From: Dimargaris cristalligena
Taxonomy: Eukaryota; Kickxellomycota; Dimargaritomycetes; Dimargaritales; Dimargaritaceae
DNA: 15,478 bases
Assembly (NCBI GenBank): GCA_027576995.1
Contig: JANBQC010000030.1
Location: 77,345 to 92,822 of the forward strand
Reading direction: 5' to 3'
Part shown: one piece after another, positions 1-8,582 of the stretch
How positions within the stretch are numbered: position 1 is the stretch's first letter
How the letters are laid out: the number at the start of each line of letters is the position of its first letter
Notes under the pieces: generated by a model
Database searches by the model: none
What the model saw: only the letters and a program-made list of their open reading frames with translations
Told to the model about the DNA's origin: nothing
Position numbers and translations under genes: made by a program

Positions 1-11
1 GATATCTATAC

Positions 12-33
12 ATATATATATATATATATATAT
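12..33. repeat. (AT)n microsatellite in an intron tail
   Basis: Eleven uninterrupted AT dinucleotides. It lies before a strong branch-point-like CTAAC (about 92-96) and an acceptor ending CTACAG at 142-147, so it is probably inside the last intron of the gene whose final exon is called at 148-337. Confidence 0.9.
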
Positions 34-147
34 GCAAGTAACCCCACCCCGTTGCCACACTCGGCCCCCGCCGCATGCCCCAAGGCGAAACTAACTCAAT
101 GCTTTATATGCTCTACCATTTCCCCGATTCGACATTGTCCACTACAG

Positions 148-337
148 GCCCGAACCCACCGCGAACAACTCCCCGCCGACGTTGAATAGTATACCTTTGG
201 GAACCACTACTCTTCCCTGTAACCCTGATGAAGGCGCGCTCTACCAGCGACTAGAGCCTTCTCCACCTCCGTATGCTCTTGACCAGTGGTCAATTTGGAA
301 GTGTCTTGTTTTTTATACTCAATCCTTATTTAAATAA
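148..337 (+). CDS. C-terminal exon of an unidentified gene (partial, 5' part outside window)
   Basis: After the acceptor CTACAG the frame that takes one base to finish a split codon stays open for 62 codons to TAA at 335-337. It uses C-rich coding triplets unlike the AT-rich flank. A CTAAC branch-point-like site lies about 50 nt before the acceptor, and an AATAAA at 333-338 overlaps the stop. The peptide is rich in Pro, Ser and Thr, contains a PPPY motif (the PPxY class bound by WW domains of Nedd4/Rsp5-type ubiquitin ligases) and ends in an aromatic and hydrophobic stretch with WSIW and FYTQ. I do not recognise the family. The upstream exons are off the window edge, so the product cannot be named. 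This could be chance open frame; the splice signals and base composition are the only support. Confidence 0.4.
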
Positions 338-856
338 ATGGTTTCGACTACTTGCGAACGATCCATGGGAGTGGAGGTTGAGAGGAGGGGGCTCGGGATC
401 ACACTTGGGGGGAGTACTACGTCGCATGATTCCTGTAGCAATGTAGTTAGTATGGGTGCAGTAATCATTTACTCACTTCCGCAATACAAGTCATTCCGGG
501 CTATTCAATGGGCCTGGTATATTGTTGGTGTATCCACCATTACTGGGGTGGCCTCGTGTATGGAGGATATATATATATATATATATATATATTAGGTGGT
601 GGCGGTGTATCATTTCGCCCTTGATTGCCCTGCCAAACCAGCCCCCACCTCTGCAGGCCCGGAGAATACAGCCAATGTCGCACATATCATGGTTGCATCC
701 CATGAGAAACGCAGGACTCTACCACGCCCCCACGGGGGTAGCTGACCTCGCCGTTCTTCCGCAACCCCCTCGCAGTTAGGCCTTCTTCCTTTTTATTACC
801 CATTCCCAGTGCCCTGTTTTAACTTGACCCTAGCATCTCCGCCGCTCTAGTCTAGT
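338..856. other. Intergenic, upstream region of the lipase gene
   Basis: No convincing gene on either strand. The short open frames here run through the AT microsatellite and encode repeated Tyr-Ile, which marks them as non-coding. The last 80 bases before the lipase start are pyrimidine-rich, as in many fungal promoters. An in-frame TAG at 848-850 fixes the lipase start at 857. Confidence 0.6.
567..592. repeat. (AT)n microsatellite, intergenic
   Basis: Thirteen uninterrupted AT dinucleotides, 265 bp before the lipase start. It is the longest of three AT tracts in the window. Confidence 0.9.
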
Positions 857-3580
857 ATGCCCCTCTTAACCAAAACCCAGGGCGAATTGGCCCTGGGTGA
901 CGTCCACCGCTTTCAATTGACCCTCGATTTACAGCAACTCACGTTCGAGCGACTCCCCGTGGTTATTCTGATTCGGAATGCCTCCCCCGTCTACCGCAAC
1001 TTGGCCTTTACCAAGGGCCCCTTTGCAGTATCGGCCACCGTCGAAAAACGCCCGACCCCGTCGTTTACCACTCCGCCGTCCTCCTGGTCCGGGTCCGCCG
1101 AATCCCTTTCGGCCGGGGAAGACGAGGACAGGCCCAAAACCGAAACCGACCCCTCCACCCTTTCCGGGGACTTGTCGTCCCTCTACCTTTCGCCGCGCTC
1201 TTCTCGACTACCCAAACGCTTCCACGTTCCTTTCCGCAGGAAAGCCCCCGCTTCACCCGACCAACCGGCCCTGACCCATACCTCCCTATTCATCATTTGC
1301 GGCCAAACCTGGCGTGCCTCCTACGAGATAGACTGCCGCTCGGAACCCGAGGTCCAGTTCGATATTGAAATCGTAAGCGAGATTAATCATTCAGGCGTTG
1401 CCGTCCAGTATGAAATTCTGGTACTCGCTACTCAGCCCCAGGTGCCCCTTCCCGATGCGCTCCCTCAACCCCACGGTGCTCAGCCCCAGCCGACCCGCTC
1501 GTCTCCGGTCGAGGATGAATTGAGCCTTTATTCGGTAGACCCGGGTGGATTCCAACCCTCCCTGCCTGATCTGGTGGTTTCCAGTGCAGACCCCGCCTAC
1601 TCTACCCGGGGTAGCAGCACCCGCTCCCGTATCCCCGTGCGTCGCTTTCGAAGTTTATCGGAGTCCAGCACCGCGGCCCCTTACCCAATCAAGGTCGACC
1701 AGGCCTCCGTCATGTCCACCGACTGCCTACACGTACCCGCTCTCCCCCGGCCTCATGCCCGTAGTTTTCGGTCTTCCCTCGGCGTAGCCGGGTCTTCTCG
1801 ATTGTCCCTGGCCACCACCTTGGGGACTGGTCACATTACTGCTGAGTTGGCCCAAACTGAAACCACCGCTGATGTGTTCGGTGACCATGGGTGGACCCCT
1901 TATGCCAACCGGTGGATGACCCGGGAAAGCGGAACCCACCTGGTGGTGTTAACCCACGGTTTAATGGGCTCCCGTCTGGACGAGCTTTGCTTACGGGAAC
2001 GCATTTTAAAAATCTACCCTGACCCAACTAACCCATTGACCCCCGGTGGGGGCCGCTTGGTTCGCGTGCTTTCCCCGGCCTGTAACCATGGTCGTACGGA
2101 CGAGGGCATCACTCCAAACGGGGCTCGCTTGGCCGAGTCCATTTTAGATGCTACCCAATGGAAGCGCAACTTAGCCTACTACACGGCCCTCGCTGCCCAC
2201 CGGGTTCGTCAGGGATGGTCCGCCAGCCAGTCCCTGGAAAGCCTCGCCAGTAATCCCGACCCAGCCACCTATCCTGGGAATCCCTTCGAGGGGTTCAACG
2301 CGACCCCGCCGGAGGGCTGGGACCTGGACTTCGGTAATCACCATCGCATTTCCTTTATCGGCCACTCCCTCGGCGGCCTCATTAATTTAAACACCCTGCG
2401 GCAGCTTGACCGTCTTACCAAGGGTTTGTTTTTCGTGGTGTTTAACCCCACTCACTTCATTAGTCTGGCTACCCCTTACATGGGGATCGCCGAGAATATG
2501 GCACTTGTGGACCAGGCCTGTCAGTGGGGGCTGGTGGGCCAAACCGGCAAAGAACTAACCTATCTATCTCACCACAATCCCCTGAATGATTTCCGCCTGG
2601 AGCAGGTTGGAATTCCATCTCCTACATCAACAATCGTTGAAGGTAGCGGGCCTGCTACTCCGTCCGACGAACCCGGAACTGATAAACCCTCCCTGGCTTC
2701 GTCGTCCTGGGGTATTAAGCTGCCCTCATTGATTAATCGTCAGCGAGAGAAATTCAAACTCAGCCCACGCCAGGCCCCCGACATCCTTATCCGCATGGGA
2801 CGGCCTGATAAGCCGTACTTGCCCCTCTTGGCTCGGTTCGAACACCGAACCGCCTATGCCAATGTGGATAATGATGTATCTGTTGGGTGCTATACCGCCA
2901 GCCTCATCTACTCCCACTTCGACCGTGCCGAATTTCTGCAACAGCAGGGGCAATCCGTTTTGAGTAAACTGCAACACAACTCCAAACTACTTTGGAGCCG
3001 TTCGGCCCAGTATCCCCACAGCCTCTTTCACTTTGAGGCTTCTGCGGAAGATCCTGAACCGACACCTTGCAACTCAATACCTTCCCCCCAAGGTCCCGCA
3101 ACAACCCCGGCGCAACAGCTCGACTCGCCGACCCGTCCATCCACCAGTGGATCGAAGTCGATCTGGCAAACGAGCTACCAGTCCCTGATTAGCCTAGTCA
3201 GCCCTCGTACCTCAGCAGCGTCTCTACCCAAAGGGGACCTTGAGATTTCGACCAACCCCCCCACCCCTTCCCCTTTAAGCAGGACGGCTCCCCCGGCCAC
3301 CGCCAGCCCCCTCCCTGGGCCTATTGTGCATGATGAAACAATCGCTAGCGACAGCTTTGCCCGGGATTTTACCCCCCGAATTCCAACCATCCAATCGATT
3401 GTCCGCCCGTCGTGGATTCCGCTCTTTGCGCTTGGTTACCATATGGCGCCGCTCTCGTGGCGTAAGGTTCATGTATATTTTTCTCAAGATGCCCATAATC
3501 AAATCGTGGCCCGTCGCCGCTATAACCAAATGACCGGGTGGCCCGTCTTGACCCACTTGGTGGACGCGCATCCACTATGA
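857..3580 (+). CDS. DUF676 (Rog1/Lpl1-like) serine hydrolase, putative lipase
   Basis: A single 907-codon exon. Seen: an oxyanion-type segment THGLMGS (Gly368-Ser372), the nucleophile elbow GHSLGG with Ser504, a substrate-pocket stretch SLATPYMG, the acid candidate Asp673 in NVDNDVSVG, and the His880 motif DAHNQIVARRR followed by GWPVLTHLV. This order and spelling match the DUF676 alpha/beta hydrolases of the yeast Rog1 and Lpl1 group, which cut acyl chains from lipids, often at lipid droplets. The N-terminal about 60 residues, with LIRNAS and FTKGPFAVSATV, match the beta-rich N-terminal part of that family. Long Ser/Pro-rich inserts lie at about 60-140, 195-330 and 705-830, which make it longer than the yeast proteins. 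No signal peptide or membrane span is seen. Start: the first ATG after an in-frame TAG at 848. The substrate is unknown. It is convergent with the SH3 gene downstream. Confidence 0.94.
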   Translation: MPLLTKTQGELALGDVHRFQLTLDLQQLTFERLPVVILIRNASPVYRNLAFTKGPFAVSATVEKRPTPSFTTPPSSWSGSAESLSAGEDEDRPKTETDPSTLSGDLSSLYLSPRSSRLPKRFHVPFRRKAPASPDQPALTHTSLFIICGQTWRASYEIDCRSEPEVQFDIEIVSEINHSGVAVQYEILVLATQPQVPLPDALPQPHGAQPQPTRSSPVEDELSLYSVDPGGFQPSLPDLVVSSADPAYSTRGSSTRSRIPVRRFRSLSESSTAAPYPIKVDQASVMSTDCLHVPALPRPHARSFRSSLGVAGSSRLSLATTLGTGHITAELAQTETTADVFGDHGWTPYANRWMTRESGTHLVVLTHGLMGSRLDELCLRERILKIYPDPTNPLTPGGGRLVRVLSPACNHGRTDEGITPNGARLAESILDATQWKRNLAYYTALAAHRVRQGWSASQSLESLASNPDPATYPGNPFEGFNATPPEGWDLDFGNHHRISFIGHSLGGLINLNTLRQLDRLTKGLFFVVFNPTHFISLATPYMGIAENMALVDQACQWGLVGQTGKELTYLSHHNPLNDFRLEQVGIPSPTSTIVEGSGPATPSDEPGTDKPSLASSSWGIKLPSLINRQREKFKLSPRQAPDILIRMGRPDKPYLPLLARFEHRTAYANVDNDVSVGCYTASLIYSHFDRAEFLQQQGQSVLSKLQHNSKLLWSRSAQYPHSLFHFEASAEDPEPTPCNSIPSPQGPATTPAQQLDSPTRPSTSGSKSIWQTSYQSLISLVSPRTSAASLPKGDLEISTNPPTPSPLSRTAPPATASPLPGPIVHDETIASDSFARDFTPRIPTIQSIVRPSWIPLFALGYHMAPLSWRKVHVYFSQDAHNQIVARRRYNQMTGWPVLTHLVDAHPL

Positions 3581-4014
3581 TCCACCCCATTTTTGACGTA
3601 GTTAGAGGCCCAAGAAACTCCTATAAAAAACCAGGGTAATGTATGCATACCGCCATAAGTGAAATTGAGTTTTTACTGTGAAATCCTCCCCACCAAGTCT
3701 TGGGATATTTTCCCATATTTTATATATTAATAAACTTAATAGCGAAGTTAGCCAAATTGTAAAAAAAGCTGCTATTTGTAATATACGTGAAATTTAACAG
3801 GCATAGCTAGTGGTAATGGTTGGGTAGTCTATATACTTAAATCCCCAGGCCTCAGCCCCGTCGTCCATTACAGCCAATTCCAATCCTGGGATTACAGCTA
3901 CATAGTATACATGACTAGCCAAGTATAGCACATACTACTGGATTTAAGAACTGCCAGTATTGGCGACCCAGGACTACCCCATAGACAATACTCCGAATTC
4001 AAATCCTGCAATTA
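3581..4014. other. Intergenic spacer between two convergent genes
   Basis: 434 bp of AT-rich sequence holding the 3' ends of the lipase gene (+) and the SH3 receptor gene (-). I see no open frame or RNA gene in it. Confidence 0.7.
3729..3734 (+). promoter_or_regulatory. Possible polyadenylation signal AATAAA of the lipase gene
   Basis: A canonical AATAAA lies about 150 nt after the lipase stop in AT-rich sequence. The position fits a 3' untranslated region, but fungal genes often use degenerate signals, so this is tentative. Confidence 0.35.
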
Positions 4015-7000
4015 TTACTTTTTCGCCTCTTCCGAGATGTGAGTTTGGAGTCTTCTGGGCGCCAGTGGGGTGGTGCGAGCGGTCAAGTACGAATGATCGG
4101 TGCGCAAAATAGACTGGGGTAGCAGACTTTGGTCACTGGTATGCGCCGGACTGGCATAGAGTCGGGCGGGGTAACTATCTAATTTAAGTTGGGATTGGTT
4201 TAAAATACAGGGATTGAACGACTCGGCAGCAAAATAGGTTTGTTGATGTGGTTGGGAAAGATTCGAAAGTGGTGACGGCGGCGGAAATTCCACAGGTCGG
4301 GGAGGGGGCTGGGGCACCAGGGGTAATGATGGTAATCGTGAGATGGAGGTAGGCTCGGTTCGGTGTGAGGCCCGGCTTACTGGGAAGCCGCTGTCGCCGA
4401 CACCTCCAACGGGCGATTGGGTCGAACTAACCGGAATGTTAACCATTGGAGACGACATTAATAAGGTTCCCCTTGGCACTGTAGCCTGTGGGGTCCTCGT
4501 CAGTTCAGTAGGTTTAATGCCCAGTTTGACGGGATTAATTTTACCAACAGCGTATTCATGTCTATTGGCTTGAAGTGGAGTCCGCCCAATTAGTCGATGG
4601 GTGTACTGGCGTCGGGGCAGTCTAATTCGGGCAAATGGCGGGGGGCACGGCAAGGGCTTGGCCGAACGTTCCTTAGCGATAACCGGGGTTGGCACCATGG
4701 GGGCCGATTGAGGAGGAAAAGGGGAAGTTGGTGGCATATCGAAAGGCGACCCTACCCGAGGGGGTGGCGAGGCAGAGGTTTCCTCCACGGCCAGCTCCCC
4801 AGGGGGTACTGGCGGAGGGGAATTGGGCGAAGGCAAGCGCATGCGCAAGGGACTCCCATTCACGGGAATTGAGTCGGGATTCCTGCCACCTTGTAGCACT
4901 GACCAACAAGCCGGTATCGTTGGCGGTACGTGAATGAATAGGCACGTCAGTGGGAATAACCCGCATTTCTTGGTGGTATGATTATAGCCCACCGTCCAGC
5001 CGTCATTGTAGGCCATCTGAATTTCAATGTGGTCCCCCTTGTGTAACGTCAGCTCCTGGTCTGTCTTTGCGAAAAAGGCGTGGATAACATAGTGATGGTC
5101 ACCAACCTTTTGCAAGAAATCGTCTCGGATACGATCCGCTCGATTTTTGCGTCGGTTAGTGTACAGAGGGGATAAGAGCCCGGGACGAATTGAACGCGGG
5201 GATCTCGAGGGAGATTCCTGGGGAAGATTCGAGTAGCCCATCTGGCGCTGGGTGCGCCGGTGATGCGGAGAGCGGTCGAGTGGACGGCGCCTGCGGCCGA
5301 TGACAGGGTGGTTGTAATCGGGGTTAGACCGATGAGTGTTGCTTGGGCCCGGGTTACAGTACCTCTGCTGGTCATTGTGGGCCTCTCCACTATCGCTGGG
5401 CCGGCTGGCCATGTGGTGGTCCTGCTGGCAAATACCTTTGGACTGGGGGTTCCGCAGCGACAACTGGTGTTGGGTGGACCTGAACCATTGGAACCACTTC
5501 CAGCTCCGAGACGTGGGTACGTCCACTTCGTTCCTTTGGTCCAAAGGGGATGTCGGTAGATCGCCCTTCAGTTCGGGGTCGCTATAACTTAAACTCGGAG
5601 ACTTTTGCCAATGGAGCTTTCCATAGGCCATATTTTTTTCCAGACCCTGAGGGTGGCGACCAGCGTAAACGCCCCATCGCCGACCCCTATTACCAAAACA
5701 ATACAGTAATATAGTACATACGAGGGACACCCCCACAAGGCTGGCGAGTAAAATCAAAACCATGGTAAGGGCATGGTTGCGGGACTGCCAGGTTTCTATA
5801 GTTGGCTCTAGACCTGCATCGGAGACATCGGTGCTCCGAGGTGGATCTGCGTCATGGAAATTGGCCATTCCACCCTTATATATCAGGCTAAAATACATCT
5901 GGCATGCAGGGGAGCGCCGCTGGGCAGGACACAGGCTACACTGACTAGGCAGGTCACTGTACCCTGCATCGATGAAGTAGGGAAACCCCGGTGTGCGAGA
6001 TGGCAGCAGATGGTGGGTACAAATTAGGTATAGGCTGATTAGTGACGGACTGGGGTATGTCCCATTAGGTTTCCGGGAAGCGAGGCGAGCGGTTGGGTAT
6101 TTAAATGAACCCCGAAAGCGGCCACATGGTTCATATATATATATATGTATATAATAATAGATAGCTCCTTACCACAGGTCTCGGTCTCGTTTGTATCACC
6201 CCTGACACAGTCGGGGTCCTTTCCATTGAAGGGGTACCTCGCACACTGCTGAAAAAGTAGACTCAGCCTGGCTAGGCGAAGTGGGGTTAACGAAGACGCT
6301 GGGCAATATCCCTGCTTATTGATGACTTGGGCCAGCGACTCTACATATTGTATACAGGTCTGGTAACATAGCGGACGAGGACCCGCGGATGGAATTTCGG
6401 AACTATGTGTGCTGGAAGGCAGTGGTAGTGACCCGCCAGTCCGTTTCGCCACCTCCTGTGGCCCAAGGGGTAGATGCTCCCCCAACGCCTTGACCAACGT
6501 AGGGGTACTGGTGGCAAGTGGCTCACTGAGGCCGTAGAGCGGGTCAGCATCAGTGCTGCCCATCCAGTTAGCTGAAATACCAGGGTAGCACTGGGCCAGG
6601 TTAGCTGTAGAAAAAAAAAGTCTGGTGCATAGCATGCTACGAACAAACCGACGGCCCATACCACGGTATTCCAACTGGGAGTCGTCGGTTGTGTTCTCGG
6701 ATTGATGGGTATTAGGTAAGGACGGATGACAGTGAAATTGTTTAGTGAGTAGGGCTAGGTCGGTGGAATTTCCTGGGTAACTCAAAACGGCTAGGTCAAA
6801 TTCTGCTGGGGTGCTGAACTTTAGTCCGGGTAAGGCTTGGGGAGCTACCCTCACGTGAGTCCATTCGGGGCAAGCCAGGGAGTCTACGCGGCGGAGTTGT
6901 GAGGTACGGATATAATGTCAAGTGGATAATTATGTGGAATTGACCTGCATTGTATTAATAAGGTGGTATGTTCACTGCTGTACTCAACTGTAGAACTTTA

Positions 7001-7252
7001 CGTTCTAATTTAATGGAAAGGGTCATCGATTATTCCGTCCAAGCCAGCAAATATGGTAATAATATTCCTATTTCAGACCAGATCCCTCAGAAAACGATAG
7101 ACTGGGCTCGGAAAATAATATATGATTTTACCTTGAAGCGATATACACGTAGATATTGGTCCGCTTATAAGTGGGTCAGAGGGATACACCGCGCTAGCTT
7201 CTACAGCTAGCATCCCCCACAGCAACGAGCAAATGGCCCACTGGCTGACCAT
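4015..7252 (-). CDS. Single-pass membrane protein: signal peptide, Cys-rich ectodomain, cytoplasmic SH3
   Basis: Proposed exons, in transcript order: 7252-7132, 6883-6662, 6604-6173, 5963-4015, giving 907 residues. Exon 1 encodes a signal peptide (MVSQWAICSLLWGMLAVEASA) plus about 19 mature residues. The ectodomain (to about 320) has at least twelve Cys, including CYQTC, and the glycosylation motifs NST, NTT and NET. The NETETCG segment joins cleanly to YSDLPSQCSLC through intron 3. A hydrophobic span (about 324-348, MVLILLASLVGVSLVCTILL) is followed by basic residues. The SH3 domain is at about 550-602: acidic TDQELTLHKGD, then DGWTVGYN and GLFPLTCL. The tail is proline-rich, with PPPVPP. 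This architecture belongs to fungal membrane SH3 proteins (Sho1/Fus1-like in broad plan), so a role in surface sensing or polarity is inference. All three introns are phase 1. The ligand and partners are unknown. Confidence 0.82.
6133..6146. repeat. Short (AT)n tract in intron 3 of the SH3 gene
   Basis: Seven AT dinucleotides just after the donor of the intron at 5964-6172. Reading the exon frame through it gives Ile-Tyr repeats, which supports its being intronic. Confidence 0.85.
6605..6661 (-). other. 57-nt, stop-free, frame-keeping intron in the SH3 gene
   Basis: The donor is GTATGG after CCGTG. The acceptor is a run of nine T followed by CTACAG. The length is a multiple of three and it has no in-frame stop, so retention would insert 19 residues (including MGRR and MLCTRLFF) between EYR and NLAQC of the ectodomain. 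The strong poly-pyrimidine acceptor is the main reason to call it an intron. No clear branch-point match is seen, so retention or no intron at all is possible. Confidence 0.6.
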
Positions 7253-8582
7253 TGGTAATTAACAATAGTGATTGGGCTAGTCAACGAAAAATGAGAGGCG
7301 CACCTATTGGTCTGGAAGCCACAAACAGGTGCTGGGGGTCGAAAGAGTCCTCTCGGACCAGTTGAAGTGATGGGGGAGGGGAATCGAAGATAAAAGATGA
7401 GTAGCTCAACGTAATTGTTTTCGTATATAATCCTGGATACTAAAAGGGCGGCAGCAATACATAAACCAGGTGGATTTGAATAACTAATACCAACTAAGCC
7501 AAGTGCAGGGACGCCGCATCAAGTGAAAATGTGCGGGTACTACTCTGGTTGCGGAAGCATCCTGATTTACACGGCCGATAATGAAGTTGATGGATATTTC
7601 CCGTATTGCTACAAAACTACGGTATCGCCGCTCTCCCAGGGTTTTGGATCAAAGTGTATATTTTTAGGACCCGAATTCACGTTATCCGCATTAGCCATTG
7701 GTGCAGATTTATTAGTTGGTCTGATGTCTTACCTTGGGAGGTTGTGGTGGCCATTACCCTGTCTATCAAGAGGGGTACTTATTATGCACCTTAAAAACCT
7801 AATCTTGATGTAAGCCCACTAAGCATATTGTCTCAATTAATTGGCTAAAAGAAGCATCAATAAAAGAACTGTGTTAATACAGGAGACTGGCACCTAAGTA
7901 TCGTTCACATTAGAGGCAGAGTTACACGCTAAATAGTCAGGGGAAAGAAGAAACCGCCCAGCAACACTATGCATTGTCTTTGGCCCATTCCGATTGTAAT
8001 CAGGTTTTACGCCCCTGACTTGGGCGCTCCAACGCATGGGATGAAGTCTCTCCCCCGACAACGTGCACAGTGCAAATACTATAAAGCGCGCTTAATAGAA
8101 TCTAGGAAATATATTTGCTAAAAACAGTTCTATAGCCCAAGCACCATTTGGGGCTCTCCGGTTACTATCAATCAAACATCCTACTAATGAGCATACCAGT
8201 AAATATAACCAAGCCAGGCCAACGGTTATGCCAAATGGAAATATCTATATTTATCGATCGAGCCTAACCCTTCACTAAAAGCCAAGAAAAAAATTGAATG
8301 CCCGGGAATACTGGTCTCATATAGATGTGGTGAAACGACCGACCTGCCTAGGGAATCCAAGTTAAAATAGTGAAATCCGGGAGAAAGAGGTCGAGGGAAC
8401 TGCACTGGAACATGTAATTCCTTGATACATTTTATGAGTCAACGCGCCATGAGTGTAAAAAACGAGCGGACCTGTTTGCCCAATTAGACAATTGTATAAG
8501 GTTATCAATAACGTATAACTAAACGGTTTTAGGTGTTGCCTTATAAAGGCTTTAAATGCCGGGCGAGTTCACACACTAAAAA
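7253..8582. other. 1.33 kb AT-rich spacer, no supported gene
   Basis: It lies between the start of the SH3 gene and the end of the GDS homologue, both on the minus strand, so it should hold the SH3 promoter and the GDS 3' region. Open frames at 7523-7813 and 7606-7794 overlap in different frames, lack a convincing ATG start and do not resemble a family I know. I found no tRNA with a matched T-arm, no tandem repeat and no terminal inverted repeats. The stretch is long for this otherwise compact window. Confidence 0.55.

Noticed and set aside
338..779. Three overlapping open frames through the AT microsatellite
   Set aside because: They read the dinucleotide repeat as Ile-Tyr runs on both strands and have no coding composition elsewhere.
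2834..2852. Perfect 7-bp inverted repeat CGGTTCG/CGAACCG
   Set aside because: It lies inside the lipase coding sequence, is explained by the codons and has no companion copies.
3890..4012. T-loop-like TTCAAATCC and a tandem-like AATCCTG motif, considered as a tRNA
   Set aside because: The flanks do not pair as a T-arm, and no matched acceptor or D-arm could be placed.
4343..5587. Plus-strand open frames opposite the SH3 tail
   Set aside because: They are shadows of the GC-rich coding strand. The minus-strand frame has the SH3 domain, the membrane span and the proline-rich tail.
6968..7210. 80-codon plus-strand open frame starting MFTAVLNC
   Set aside because: It lies antisense to the signal-peptide exon and first intron of the SH3 gene, whose splice sites and phase fit. 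The frame has no family resemblance.
7193..7211. Perfect 7-bp inverted repeat GCTAGCT/AGCTAGC with a 5-base loop
   Set aside because: It lies within the signal-peptide coding exon and has no T-run or other regulatory sign, so it is probably chance.
7470..7503. Minus-strand A-box-like and B-box-like sequences, considered as a tRNA
   Set aside because: The two boxes are only about a dozen bases apart, too close for a tRNA, and no stem pairs are seen.
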